64,000 nt of DNA from Polytrichum commune (GCA_950295325.1 OX485803.1:44719554-44783553); one strand, 5' to 3'; numbered from the stretch's first letter, positions 13,190 to 25,951 are shown. The notes: generated by a model not told the origin, from the sequence alone. Program-made: numbers and translations.

Positions 13190-14371
13190 TCTTCCCCCAT
13201 CATGTGTACATTTTGGTTAATCTTGCGTTTCGGTTGATCATGTGTTGTAGATGCCTATCTTCATCTCGTCATTATTGTTTGGCTGTAATGTTCTCTACAT
13301 TGACTTGGTCATCTATATACTCCTTGGTTTTTCATGGTTATTGTTGTAATGCAAATGACCTTATGGAAAATTATATGTGGTCTTGAGGATTTACTTTGAT
13401 GACCGATGTGTACAAATCCATATTTTCATCTACTTCCCATTGTGGATAGAAAAAAGATATTAGAAACTCGAGTGTGAAGGTTTAGAAGTTCTTCTAGGAG
13501 AGGTTCATAAATTCTCTAAAAGAATAGAGAATCATGTAAAGTGTGCATTCATGTTCACAGTCTAAAACTCATGTGGTTATAGAACAATGTTATATATTAT
13601 ATGGTATTTTCAAGCATTGCTTTCAAATGGGACGAATGTGAGAGAAAGTATGAAATATCTTATGTATGAAAGAGATCTTATGTAACTATGAACTTGTTGG
13701 AAAATAAATTAATCAAAGTGTAGTCCTCTAATAATAGAGAAACTTTTAATAACTTTCTCTCCTTGATATAAAATCATTGGGCTATGGACTAAGAAATTCA
13801 AGTGGCAAACCCAATTGCATAACGTTGCACAACTCCTTGATTGTGTTTTGTGGGACTAAATATCACAGGAGCATAGTTATCTTTTAATTTTGGGATTCTT
13901 AACTTATTGGGAGCACTCATGCCTTGTAGTGTGAACTTTTCGACAAACAACTATGAACATTAGAGTTTCTTGATTGCAACATCTTTCTTTGGAAAGAGAC
14001 CATCATGTGGTCACTTAGTAGTATCACGTGATTGATATTGTAACATGTAGGAAAATCCATTTGTGTGTGGATTTAGATGATTAGGAATACAACACCTCCA
14101 TGGACATAACCTTCCTTGGTCACCTTGCTAATCGAACAATCAATTTAATGTAAGAAATAATTGGTTCTTGCAACACAAAACACATTGTACATGTTAGCAA
14201 CTTATATGTGATATCACTTTGCAATGCATGCAAACCATTTGGAAAGAAGCACATGTAATTGTAATATAATTGCAAAAGTTGGACGAAGAACAAATTATTA
14301 TGCCAAACTTCCTTAGATCCTATCTTAGAGGAATATCAATATGTGTATTAGCCTAATCCCCATGGTTTCCA
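13190..14371. other. Gene-free stretch
   Basis: AT-rich sequence upstream of the reverse transcriptase relic. It may be the decayed gag/protease part of the same retroelement, but no protease or zinc-knuckle motif could be read. Confidence 0.3.
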
Positions 14372-14940
14372 TTGGAGAGGGAGATGGCCCATACTATCCA
14401 TCTAGAAGAGGGTAGTAACTATAGATTCGGTCCATTGGAACTTGAAGAGGCAAAATTACATATCAAGGAGTATCTTGAGAAGGGATGGATTGAACCCAAT
14501 ATATCCCCATATGGGTGGCCCATATCGTTTGCACGCAAGAAGGATGGGGGATTGAGGAAAATGGTGGACTATTGAGCCCTCAAACAAACTTCACGATAAA
14601 GAATCGATACCCATTTCCTCACGTTGGTAGTTTATTTGAATGCTTATCTGGGACTAATGATTTGGCTTCATCAAATTTGGCTCAAGGATATCATCAAATT
14701 AGAAACATATATTGTAGGATCATCAATTATTGTATTTGAAATTGTGTTTGGTACTAACCACTTTGGAGTACTGTGTTTTGGTTCATAAATGCCATTGGCG
14801 ACCTTCTCATTTTTTAATCAATCGAAACATTCATAAATACCTTGGTAATTTTGTGTTGGTGTATCTTGATGATGTCTTCCAATTCTCAATTCAAACATGC
14901 CAAAACAACTGGAAAAAACCCTCCTCCAATTTCTAAGAGG
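14372..14940 (+). pseudogene. Ty3/gypsy reverse transcriptase, degenerate fragment
   Basis: Three successive frames together show the order of a gypsy reverse transcriptase. First comes a segment ending in SPYGWPISFARKKDGGLRKM and VDY (to 14,575). Then follows KNRYPFPHVGSLFECLSG, with a GYHQIR-type motif, in the next frame. Finally VLVYLDDV, the YxDD catalytic box, appears near 14,855-14,880. A TGA breaks the first segment right after VDY and at least two frameshifts separate the parts. RNase H and integrase are not visible downstream, where a hAT MITE begins at 14,982. The fragment cannot encode a working enzyme. Confidence 0.88.
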
Positions 14941-14981
14941 TAAACTCCTCCAAGTATGCAACTTAGGTCATTGATAGGTCG

Positions 14982-15867
14982 CACGGGGAGGTCACTCCCT
15001 CTTTAATTAATGCATACACGTGCGCTCATGACTTATTTATCGGGGGCTATTTACCTTGCAAAAAAAATTATAAGGTATGGTATTTTTCAAAATAAAGGTA
15101 ATTTCTTGTATTTTAATACACCCTATCAGTCATTATAAATTTTTGGAGGAATCATTTAAAAATACCCTATTTTATTTATATTAATTTTTTTTCTTATATT
15201 CCAAGTAGCCAATTTTTTTGACTTTACCCCATTTTTTTTTCTCGGAGCCCAATTGTTCACTTTTTTCTTAAACCACATTTTATTTCGTACACTCCATTTA
15301 TTTATTTTTGGGTTATGGAAGCAACCATTTTTTTCATGAAGGACATTTCTCTTCTTACAATCATGAATTGTGAAGTTCAACTATAATGCTAAACTCACAT
15401 GAACTAAATCAAAACAATAAACCTAAGGCAAAGGCATGCAACTGAAACATTGTCTTAGACTATGAAATAAAGTCAAACAAAGCGCCAAAGTTTTCCCTCC
15501 CGGCATGTGAGTAGAGACCATTAATTCCACATTAGAATCATTGGTTCAGTAACGTTCAAGCAAGCTAGAGTGCGAAGTCATCCATCCAAGCATTTTCAAT
15601 AGAAACTTTCCTTTTTTCATTCACTAACACAAACCCTACCCTAGACCCGCTAACCCTAGTAATTCTTTTCACGCTATTTTACATGTACTGACTAAAGAAA
15701 AGAGGCCATTATATGTGATAGTATTTTACATGTAAACATGTTTCACTATTTTAAAACCCCCTATATTATATGTATGTTTTTTGCAAAATTTACTTACAAT
15801 GAATATATTAGACCCTATTTTTTAATCGCACGTTGTTTTTATGATTTTCACCAGTGACCTCCCCGTG
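14982..15867. mobile_element. hAT-type MITE, copy C, 886 bp
   Basis: The left end begins CACGGGGAGGTCACTCC and the right end, in reverse, CACGGGGAGGTCACTGG. The flanks ATAGGTCG and ATAGGTCA form a 7/8 match to an 8-bp target duplication. The interior is AT-rich with homopolymer T runs and has no transposase. It lies 17 bases downstream of the last motif-bearing part of the gypsy relic. Confidence 0.78.
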
Positions 15868-15997
15868 ATAGGTCACCAAAAAACAATGTAGAATTATGTC
15901 CAAATTCGTAGCATATCAAAAAACAAAAAAGAGATGGATGCAAACTTGGAGCAAAAGCATCATATGGCTCCAATTATGAGAATGCCCACCACCCTTA

Positions 15998-16405
15998 CAC
16001 GGGGAAGTCACTTCATTGTCAAGTTGACACCACGTGCGGACAAAGTTTGCTGCCCCTATATTACATGCCATATATAATTTTAAAATTTATGATATTTTTC
16101 CTACATATACATAACCATTGATAGTATCTTTTTTATATTTTTTTGATTTTTTAGTCATCTTTATTTATTTTTAGTAATTGTTTTAGTTCAATTCTGTGTC
16201 ATTCTAGTTAGAAATGGTATGTTTTATGAAAAAAACAAATCATCAAATTTAGTTACCACTTTTAACTATGTCATAGGTACTGTGTATATCTACTCATGAA
16301 AAAAATTGATAAAATTTTGACCCATTTTGGTGGTGCAACTTACCAAAAGAAGATTTTTTTTGGTTGCACGTGGTGTTCAACTTGACAATGGAGTGACCCC
16401 CCGTG
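15998..16405. mobile_element. hAT-type MITE, copy B, perfect 8-bp target duplication
   Basis: The 408-bp element has inverted arms of about 40 bases opening CACGGGGAAGTCACTTC (left) and CACGGGGGGTCACTCC (right, reversed), both reaching a CACGTGC word. The flanking octamer CACCCTTA is identical on both sides (15,990-15,997 and 16,406-16,413). The interior is homologous to the reverse complement of copy A. No protein is encoded. Confidence 0.87.
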
Positions 16406-16654
16406 CACCCTTACCTTGAGGTTGTTGTGTTGTCGGCTCATTTATCAATAAAACTTTAGATCTTTATAACTTTGTCATACAGAATTGTAAAAAAGATAAA
16501 CTTTGGTGCATTGGAATTCTCTTTTGATTGCTAGCATCAAGAAATGTTAAAAAGCTTATCCATGATAGATCAATAGTGTAGAGACTCGTCGCTTCAAGTG
16601 ACAGTGTCAACAAGCACACTTTATTCGATTGTGTACAACCCTAGTCTACTTAGG

Positions 16655-16772
16655 GTTAGTTTACATGTAGGCTGCTCGGCCATGAGATTCTAGTGACAAT
16701 ATAAATGCCACCCAAGTGGAATCTACATTTCCACTAGAATATGATGGGTGACCGGCCTACATGGAAACTAAC
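16655..16772. repeat. Inverted repeat sharing a module with the adjacent tandem array
   Basis: GTTAGTTTACATGTAGGC at the left pairs with GCCTACATGGAAACTAAC at the right, with further pairing around CTAGTG and CACTAG. The right arm resembles the GGCCTACATGGGAACTCACC segment of the 169-bp repeats 300 bases downstream, so the array may have grown from one arm of this element. Confidence 0.65.
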
Positions 16773-17030
16773 ACTTAGGGTGAGGTATGTAGGCCACTCG
16801 CCCACCAAATTCTCTAAAATTATGGGTCGCAGGTGTTTGCATGTAGTTAAGCACAAGCCGCCATTCAACCAGATTTCGGCGGTCACTAGCACGTGGAGTG
16901 CCGTGGACACATGTCACTAGACATCCATGCGTCCACTAAAGGATCTTTAACCTACGTGCCAGTCACTGAAGGATTGAAGATTGGTTTTAGAAGGAGGAGG
17001 AGGTTAGTAGGTGGTCCCGGATATGAGAAG

Positions 17031-17875
17031 ATGGGAGTAGCTACTGTAGTTGGCACATACGAACCCTACCCCACTAGATCCCCTCTACATTTGGACGGGT
17101 TTGTCCTTACTCACACTAGAATATGGCTGGCAAGCGGCCTACATGGGAACTCACCCTTAGTCTCCGTAATTTGGTTGTAGTGGCCACATGTATCACTAGA
17201 TGGGAGTAGCTACTGTAGTTGGCACATACGAACCCTACCCCACTAGATCCCCTCTACATTTGGACGGGTTTGTCCTTTTTCACTCTAGAATCTGGTGGGC
17301 AAGTGTCCTACATGGGAACTCACCCTTCGTCTCCGTAATTTGGTTGCAGCGGCCACATGTATCACGAGATGGGAGTAGCTACTGTAGTTGGCACATACGA
17401 ACCCTACCCCACTAGACCCCCTCTACATTTGGATGGGTTTGTCCTTACTCACTCTAGAGTCTGGTGGGCAAGCGGCCTACATGGGAACTCACCCTTAGTC
17501 TCCGTAATTTGGTTGCGGCGGCCACATGTATCACAAAATGGGAGTAGCTACCGTAGTTGGCACATACGAACCCTACCCCATTAGATCCCCTCTACATTTG
17601 GACGGGTTTGCCCTTATTCACTCTAGAATTTGGTGGACAAGCGACCTACATGGAAACTCACCCTTAGTCTTTGTAATTTGGTTGCAGCGGCCACATGTAT
17701 CACAAGATGAGAGTAGCTACTGTAGTCGGCACATACAAACCCTACCCCACTAGATCTCCTCTACATTTGGACGGGTTTGTCCTTACTCACACTAGAATCT
17801 GGTGAGCAAGCGGCCTACATGGGAACTCACCCTTAGTCTCCATAATTCGGTGGCATGGCCACATGTATCATGGGT
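17031..17875. repeat. Tandem repeat, 169-bp unit, five copies
   Basis: Units start at 17,031, 17,200, 17,369, 17,538 and 17,707, exactly 169 bases apart, each opening with ATGGGAGTAGCTAC or a one-base variant. Divergence is low, a few substitutions per copy. Because 169 is not a multiple of three, the repeated Met-Gly-Val-Ala-type frames of about 70 codons fall in different phases and do not join, so they are not a repeat protein. The unit length is within the range of plant satellites. Confidence 0.95.
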
Positions 17876-19300
17876 GCGGCAAATATTGGGCACATGGCCC
17901 AATACTTATGTGGTGTTTTCTCCTTGTCACGGGGCTGGGCAAAGCACCCGGCAATATGCATGTGAAGGGCCGGAGCTTTGAATTAAGTTAGGGTGTGACC
18001 GATTTCCATGCTATCGTTTTGGCAGCAGTACCAAACCCACCACATACGGCCCCGGGAGGCCCTTTTCCTGCTAAGTTAGTACTGCCTGGGAAACGACATG
18101 TCTCCCGCTCTCTCAAACGGGATTGGAATGTCCTTGCTTAGTCCCCGACCACACCTTTAAGGGGGAGATTTTTTAATAGATGTTTTGCATGGGAGGCGGA
18201 TGTGGTCCATTCATCCATTATTATTGATCAATTCCGTCGAGAGAGATATATAGCACGTAACCACGAGGGGAGCGCCCTCCCCCTTATGTTTTTGTAAGAA
18301 CGTACGTTAACCCTTCGATTCCCAAGCAACCCATTTTGGGTTGATGGATGATTTCTTCCCATCATTAGTCCCACTTAACTCATCCATCCGCAATCAACAT
18401 AACTACAAACAAACATCGAGTCAACGTGGATGTCTATCCGTAGACACGTGAGCCATGCAATTTGGAGATGATTAGAATGTGAAAGAAAATGTCAAAGTGG
18501 GAAAGTGTTCATGATTTTGTTGTTTGGGAGCGCATATGAGGGTGTTGACTTCAACCAATGGTTGCCATTCCAATGCAAACCTTTGCATGAACATCAATGA
18601 TGTCAATTCTGGTAAGAGTGAGTCTTTTTTTGATGTTCGTGTAAAAATGGTCTTTGCGCTCACATGGATCATTCAATTTAACATTTAGACACTCTCTAGT
18701 TTTCAAGGAACTCTTTGCATATATGTGGTTAGAAATATGGGACAATTAACATGCTCCAAATGCAAGGTGGCTAGCCTATTATGGTTTGCACATTTTGGCA
18801 TGAGAACTTGTGGAAGTGCTTAATTATTGAGTTGTTCCCATATAGTGGATCACACAAGCATTCCACTCATTTTCCATGTGAATTTGATTGGCCAAAGGTC
18901 ATTTTGGGGGATAAAACATGGCATTTTCTTGTGCACCCCTTCCTTCAAATGTTATAATCTAAAAATCCAAAGGATTTTTTAATGCCCATTTATTCTCCGC
19001 CCACCCCACCCCATCCCCCCCCCCCCCAAAAAAATGAAGAAGCTCATCTCCCATGTTTCAAGATCCTGCAAATAAATTTCATTTTAACCTTGAGACTTTA
19101 TCCCATGAAAATTCCAAAATCAACATTGAGTGAAATGCAATCAAAACAACCCTTTCCTAGGCTTGGGAGGCTAAGGGTTAATTGAGTTTTTATATTTTAA
19201 AAATGGGGTTGTTTTGTTGGTTTCAACACTTTATCTCATGTTTTAGTGCCTTTTGTTCACTCTTAATTCATGGGCTCTTATTTTTCCAACATGATAAATT
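17876..19300. other. Gene-free stretch
   Basis: A GC-richer block at about 17,880-18,270 follows the tandem array and may be part of the same element. The remainder is AT-rich. No gene or RNA was recognised. Confidence 0.35.
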
Positions 19301-19304
19301 TTGT

Positions 19305-19338
19305 ATCTATCTATCTATCTATCTATCTATATATATAT
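19305..19338. repeat. (ATCT)n-(AT)n microsatellite
   Basis: About six ATCT units pass into an AT run. The tract abuts the T-rich 3' end of the SINE-like copy at 19,350-19,462. Confidence 0.9.
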
Positions 19339-19349
19339 AATGATGGAAG

Positions 19350-19462
19350 AAGAAGAAGAAACGCTAGGCAATCCGACGTGAATTTGAGCCCGTTGGCCCT
19401 ACCCTAGTCAAGAATACCTTTAGTGCATGTGAGGTTTACTGCTTACCTTGCAATGGGTGGAC
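19350..19462 (-). mobile_element. SINE-like repeat, 5'-truncated copy
   Basis: Read on the minus strand, this matches the 3' half of the repeat at 21,386-21,640, including the block GGGCCAACGGGCTCAAATTC, and ends in a (TTC)n tail. It lacks the B-box part, as expected of a 5'-truncated SINE. Confidence 0.5.
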
Positions 19463-20673
19463 TCATGTTTGTTATATATTTATAGGTAATGAATACATAA
19501 GACTGACCCCGACAAGACATAAGCAACGAGAAAAGGTATTCACCTCGACCGATAAAACAACATGTGCATTGGCAAGGCAATCAAATGACAAAAGATTTCA
19601 ACGTGAAATGTAGACCTCTATAATCTTCAATTGTTGAGAAACACTAGCCACTGTGAAATAATATGATCGTGCCAAACCACATTTGCAACGTACAATAAGT
19701 CATTCAGAGTCTTTACAATATCTCCTCAAGAGTGTCTAAACACTTCTTGTACCAAGTTGAATATGAGAACTTTGAATAAACAATTGCCGATAGTGGTCAA
19801 GGATGTTCATTAACCATGTACCACATTCAAAGAAATCCTAACTTGAATTATGGACCTCCTTTCATTGCATACAATTGGAATCGTGCAATTACATGGTGCT
19901 TTGTTAATTCAATACTAAGTAAAATATTCACCCTCAAGAATAAATTAAACCCTTCACTTTAGCTCATGCTTTTGCTAATGTTTTGCAAGTAACCCTTGGG
20001 AGAGAAAGCTTAACTCTCAACCCTTAAAAGATGAGGAGGCTCAACACATGACCTACATACAAAATTTCTACAAACCTCACCACATATTGACATCATGGAT
20101 TGAATGATCAAGTTCAAAATATTATTTAGTACATGAGTCTTATGTCAAGGGCAATTTTTGATACGATGATCAAAATACTAAGCATAGTATTTGCATGCAA
20201 GGTTACAAAGACTATGTATTTGTACTCAAATTCTCAATGATGTTAAGATATTCAACCGAATCAAAAAGTGCACGTTGAAGAAGGAGATAGGATTTAGGTA
20301 GAGTCATTTTTGACATAATTAGCTAAAAATGAAAGTATGTAATTCAATTACACATTTTTGTGCACAGAGAACTTTTGATTGGGCCTCTTAGTAGTTTAGG
20401 TGTCATTTTATTATGACCCTATTCTTCCAATATAATCATTTGCATAGATTCTCCAATTGACATAATGTAATAAATAGGTTAATTTTTTGAGTGGGGTTAT
20501 TTTTTCTTTTCTAGCTTAAAATCAAATGTAGGTAACCTTAAAAACCTATCGACAACACCTTTGAGGCCCACTTTTACTTTGTACATGTTGTGTTAAACAC
20601 GGCTTGAATTTCTTCAAGCAAGTAAAACACTAACTATAATACTTGAGGGGTCTTGTACAAACTTTTGCACATG

Positions 20674-20707
<34 letters not shown>

Positions 20708-21385
20708 CATGTATGAACTTGGAATGGGTTTACAGAGCATGACTATCAAACATAGGTCCCTCTGGTGGTCTTGAAGTTGTATACCTACTGGTGTGTTATA
20801 TATTGATGTGGATACCCCTAGGATTGGGTGCTATGATGGCAAGGTTTCTTTATTGGTTTCAATGTGTGTTGTGTTCGATTCATGAGGACAGCCACAATTG
20901 GTGTTTATCCATGTTAATCACCAATAAAGATTGCTTAAATGCTAAACTAGTGTGCCATGTGCCATTGAGCACATCATTCCCTTTCACTCACCACATTCTA
21001 GTTCTTCGTTTCTTTTAGGATGCTTGCTTCGTATCATGAACCCATATGTCCAAAGTTGACATTAAAGCATGTTGTCATCGAAGCATCTAAGCTATTTTAG
21101 TCTTGGCGATTGCTTTATTCATCAACAAAGCCCAAAACTCTACTCCTTCATTCCCCCCTTTCAAGCTCCTTTGCTAGAACATCGATTTTCAAAACTTTGT
21201 GTTATCAAACATGATAGTTGCACATGAAATCCAACAGTACCAATGTGAGAGTATAGTACCTACTCAAGTGGCTATACAAGCACAATATAGTGGACAACCC
21301 TTGATCCCTACCAAGGTTCAAATGAAAGTGGTTCAGAAGTTACAACTATACTAACTTTGAAAGGTTTGAGATGACCTTAAACTAC
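19463..21385. other. Gene-free stretch with a (GA)n microsatellite
   Basis: The (GA)n run lies at 20,676-20,705. The rest is AT-rich with no supported gene. Confidence 0.4.
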
Positions 21386-21640
21386 TAGATGATAGTGGGG
21401 AGGTACCCATTTCCAAATGAAGTAGTTGGCGGTTTGATTCCCACTGTGATATCTTCTCTCTACTTGACGGAGAAACTAGGTAAGTAGGTAGGAAGCGAAG
21501 AGCTCACCCACCGCAAGGTAGGTAGTAAACCTCACCCTACATCAAGAGGACTCTTGAGCAGGGTAGGGCCAATGGGCTCAAATTCATGTTGGATTGCCCG
21601 ACGTTGGTTATTTATTTGTTTATTTACTAACTTTGCATTT
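21386..21640 (+). mobile_element. SINE-like repeat, longest copy, with B-box-like motif
   Basis: GGTTTGATTCC at about 21,431 is a good match to the RNA polymerase III B box (GGTTCGANTCC). A weak A-box-like word, GATAGTGGGGAGG, lies about 40 bases upstream. The body contains CACCCACCGCAAGGTAGGTA and GGTAGGGCCAATGGGCTC, and the 3' end is T-rich (GGTTATTTATTTG). Related copies lie on the opposite strand at 19,350-19,462 and 43,089-43,190. A tRNA-derived SINE is the best fit. The two nearer copies could instead be inverted ends of a 2.2-kb DNA element, but the third isolated copy speaks against that. Confidence 0.45.
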
Positions 21641-24600
21641 GGTGAGAAAACATTTATAAACATTCAAAGAAACATATTGATCTACAAAACCAAGCAGTTA
21701 ATGTTGAAAACAAACTTCAAAAGACGTGTATGTATTCTAGAAAGACAGTGCAAGTAGGTGGTATTGAACAAGTATTGTATTAAAGGTAGGTGGCAACATG
21801 ATGTGGGCTCCATAGGTATCTTGGAGGCATTTAAAGATTCATGATTCCAAATCACCTAACGTACACCGTGGATTTAACGTCACTTACCAAAACCATTTTA
21901 CAATTTCTAAATGTTGCTACACTTTGATTGTAATGCGTTGACCTAGGGCAAGAATTAAATATAGACATCCTATTGTTGATCGAGCTTTTGATAACTAAGG
22001 GGGTGGTTTACATCAAGCCATGCAAAATGACCACATAATTCCATGGCACCTCACCTTGTTAAAATTTGGCCAGAAGAATCTTGACGCAAACCCAAGAGAG
22101 AGACAAAGGAAATGTAACATGCACTCTTTTTACCCCATAGCATTTATAAAAAAATCGTTGTTTTCTTCTTCTAAGTTTGGTGCAGGGAAACTTTAGATAC
22201 ACAAGAGGCATTCCTAGTGCTTACTAATATGAGTTATGTTATGATTTAGAAAAAATCAACCACACTATAAGACTAGACCCTAACATCCACTTATAAATAG
22301 AACAAAATTAATGGACAACATCACATTTGAGACTCCATATCACAATCCCAACAAATACAAAAGTATGCTCAATTATAAGCTAAAAGTTCAGATGCTTACA
22401 TAGTGACAATCATGACCCCCCCCCCCCCACACACACACACACATGACAACGAATACACTTTAAAATTGAGCGCCCTTACCACAATGTTGGCAAATAACTT
22501 ATCAATAGAATCAAATCCATATTTTGCTTTTTTTCTTTTTCTTTTTCCCTCCCATTGTTATGACAATAGATCAAGCAGTTGCAGAAACCCCATTCAATAT
22601 CAACCTACAAATCCTAGTCTTCATGAGGTGCAAAATGGCTTCTTGCATAACTTAGGCATACTTAGCCTAACCAACATCTAGTGGCACAAATGCCACCTAG
22701 GATGAAATGTATTGAGCACAACACTATTACGTCTTAACATCCAAAAATATACCTCCATGCCTCCTAAGCAATATCCAATGCTAACGTAGACTTACTAATT
22801 TACCTACTAATTCATCTTTTCACCCATCCTATCTTCATCACACCTACATATTTCATATTTCTTCAACCATGAGAACTATAAATATTGTAATGCTTGGCTC
22901 CAAGGAATAAGAAAGACAATTACCATTTTTTCCACATAGTTTCTGTGGTGGTTGATGTCACCCATCTGAGACATAAATCATCCTTAAGACAAATGAACTT
23001 AATTCAATCACTCATCTTAGCCATACACCTGAATGGTAGACAGTCAAATGTAATTTCTTTTTCTATTTCTTTATATTTTCTTTTGAGGGTTTGATTCAAG
23101 TTTTCTAATTAAATATGTCATGGTAGGGAGAGAAGGACCAAATCTCTTGCTCAAGTTCAATCCAACTCATCCCCATAGAATATGGTTATCAACACATTGC
23201 AAGATGATATGGAACTTGGTAAAAGACTATTCCTCAACATATTTATGGAGCTTGATATCATATGCAAGATGAAATTAGTTTGAATAGTCTCCAACTAAAC
23301 GAACTTGGGAAGTAAATTAGTCGATCACCTACAAATATAAGTATAAGCTTTGAGGCCCTTATGCATGAGATGTAGCCACATTTTAGCAAGAGTCTTCAAA
23401 AGATGTAGGAGGTCCACATGAAATAAAATATGTCGAGAAACATGTTTTCAAAGCTCAATCATGCAAAGATCTAGTATTTAGATACGTTCCGACTTTTTTT
23501 GCCAATGTCAAACTAAATTTTTGTCTCATGCGTTCTTTAATATCTCCATTGTGGTGCGAGATGTTTGCACACAACATGTTCACAATCTTTTAATTTATAA
23601 TCACATGTGCAATGGCTACATGGGGACTACAATTACAACACTTGAAGCACGAGTGTTCACATTTCCAAAAAATGCTTGCTTTATTTCGAATTCAACAAAA
23701 GTCCGGAATACGTTCATACTACTTAAAGGGTATTAAATTCTAAAGGTTGTGTTAAGGAAGAATGCTAAGATTTTTTTCACCTTGGAAACACATTTTGATG
23801 TTTTAAGTACTTATGCAGGGATTCTATACAAATACAAACATGAGGATTAACAATTGTTGGGAGCTTCATGTCATGAGTTTTGCATATTACTCACAAAGTG
23901 TGAACAAAACTTCCCTATATTAGGTATGTTAAGTGTTGCGTTTGTATGAAGGGTAAGGCATTCCTCCCAAATCTTGAACTTCATGTGAGCCAATTTTTGT
24001 CTTATAAATGACTCTTGAAAGCAAATTTATCCAAAAGGAAGGTGCTAGGAAGGTCACAATATGTATCATTGTGTTCCTCATGAAAATTTCTTGTTAATGG
24101 CAATGATCTCATTCCAATATGAAAAGACGGTTGCTCACAAGAAATTTTTAAAGTGAAAAATGAACTAAGTTTCCCTTTGTGTATGCAATACTATATATAT
24201 ATATATATATAATTTATACTGAAATTTTCAAATTTTAATGAACTCTTTTTCTTCTCTCAAAGTATATATATATTCTTATTATAATCTTCAATGTTTAGAC
24301 TATGATTTTATTGCACATATTTATCACAATATCTTGAAGTTTAATGATTCTACATCGATTATAAATAAATCGTGAAAATTACTAAATATTGTTATTGCAT
24401 TGATGTGTTCTTAAGATAATTAATAACAACTTATCTTTTAGGTGCAATAGAAAGCCTAGTTTTTAGATGATCTAATGAAACCACAATACGTTGTAGAAAT
24501 GTTAGGGGTTAGTCAATGTGTCATCATTTGGATATGCACCATGAAAAACATTGTATGAGTTTTGGACATAAAACCAAATACATTTCAAAATTTAAAAAAA

Positions 24601-24799
24601 AATCCAAAAAAGTCACATGTTTATTTTGCTAGGTGATGGATTTATTACATTTTTTTCTCCTTTCAAAATACCATTTGCAAAGATGTCGCCGTACCATCTT
24701 CCAACCCACATTATAACACTTATTTTATGAGGAAAGTAGCAAAGTTATTGCCTCCACAAGTTTTGTCACCTTTGATCATCTTAAGGTTAGTGGCCCACG
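21641..24799. other. Gene-free stretch with microsatellites
   Basis: It contains poly-C followed by (CA)n at 22,416-22,443 and an (AT)n run at 24,192-24,211. Short frames such as 22,403-22,681 arise from these tracts and are not credible genes. Otherwise AT-rich with nothing recognised. Confidence 0.4.
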
Positions 24800-25060
24800 A
24801 ATTGACCATTTTAGCTCTACATCCACTTCTCGCGGGATATGAAATAAGCAATTAGGGCGATATAGTTAGCAGATTCAAATCATGCCCATTGCGCTTTCCC
24901 TCATAATGTTTGGAGCTCATATGCATATACTATTCATCGTCAAAGTAAAGCTTACCTTTCATATTGAATGGTCTTATAGTTCCTTCCTTTCATGTTGATC
25001 ATCATTGATTTTGGAATAGTTAACAAATTTTGAGCATGTAGTTTCATATTTTTTACCTTT
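24800..25060 (+). repeat. Interspersed repeat family R1, copy 1
   Basis: It shares an ordered series of words with copies at 26,960-27,260, 40,880-41,190 and 51,270-51,550: 'CACTTCT..GGATATGAA', 'GGAGCTCATATG', 'TATTC..TATCAAAGTAAAG' and 'TTTTGAGCA(T/C)GTAGT(C/T)'. All four copies have the same orientation. Divergence is high, so the family is old. The element class is unknown. Confidence 0.6.
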
Positions 25061-25216
25061 GTTTATTTGTCCCGTACTTTGAGAAAGAAAGGCCAAAACA
25101 TCAACATGTTCAATCTCTTTGAAACACATGGCTTTTTGGTGCGTGTTCTTATATCCACTTCATCACTCAAATAAAGGTGTCTATTTGAGATGACTAACCA
25201 GACTAGGCCTGCTTAT

Positions 25217-25951
25217 CCCGGGGGGTGGACTCTTCATTCCATGTATGATCTAATTGGAGTTTCAAGGACGAGTGTGCATAGTATTCATAAGGAGAGTTTT
25301 TTCTTTTTTTTCTTTTTTTTCCCTCTAGTGTGTGCATTTAGAAAGATTGTTAAGAATTTAAAAGTACATATAGATGTGCAACATGGCCCTTAGGTTTGGA
25401 GAAAATAATGACAAAAAGTGTGTTAGTTTCATCCAATTCATGTTTTCAACCACTGTTGTCATACGTTGATAGTCCTCAAATGACCAGCATGTTTATTCTT
25501 GTCAAGGTTTGCATTTGGGTTTTAGGTGTTTACAAATTGGAGGCTCTTGGAGCGCTCATCAGCTCCCTTGAGTTTTTCTCTTTGTATTGTGGCCAAGTTG
25601 TTGTGCTCATGCATTTAGTTTGTTTGATGCAATCGTTGAGTTTTTTTGCTATGAATGAAAAAATTGTTCAATGACTTTCTCATTGGAAAGTGAAAGTGGG
25701 TTTTATATGTCATAAATGCCTAGTTAATTCATGATTTATATGTTGTATATGTAATGGAGGCATTTATTACATTAAATTGAAAAGCTTAGTATAAATACAC
25801 GAGTCTATATTTTAGCATGCCATTAGTGTGAAAATAAAGAAATAAATAAAACATTCTCCCTCTCTGTAATCTTCTCGTATATGGGAGGCTTAATTTCATT
25901 GTGACCCCCACACATCATTTAGGGTTTCCAATGTAGAGTCCACCTCCTGGG
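25217..25951 (+). mobile_element. TIR element E (GGTGGACTC ends), 735 bp
   Basis: The left end CCCGGGGGGTGGACTCTTC and the right end, reversed, CCCAGGAGGTGGACTCTAC are inverted relatives. The left arm continues into CATGTATGATCTA and the right into TTGGAAACC. Both arms match, in opposite orientation, the element at 28,845-29,340. No target duplication could be found here. Near its right end are TATAAATA (about 25,792) and AATAAA-like words, which could be a promoter and a polyadenylation signal. Confidence 0.55.

Noticed and set aside
16893-17753. Four overlapping plus-strand frames with repeated Met-Gly-Val-Ala starts, looking like a repeat protein
   Set aside because: The 169-bp period is not a multiple of three, so the frames lie in different phases and each ends within one unit; they come from the satellite array.
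17031-17875. Regularly spaced repeats resembling a CRISPR array
   Set aside because: The whole 169-bp unit is repeated with no unique spacers, and the DNA is eukaryotic.
17880-18300. GC-richer block as an organelle DNA insertion or 5S rRNA
   Set aside because: No plastid, mitochondrial or 5S rRNA sequence could be recognised in it.
19350-21640. A 2.2-kb DNA transposon with these inverted repeats as its ends
   Set aside because: A third isolated copy at 43.1 kb, a B-box-like motif and T-rich tails fit a SINE better; no flanking duplication at the outer ends was found.
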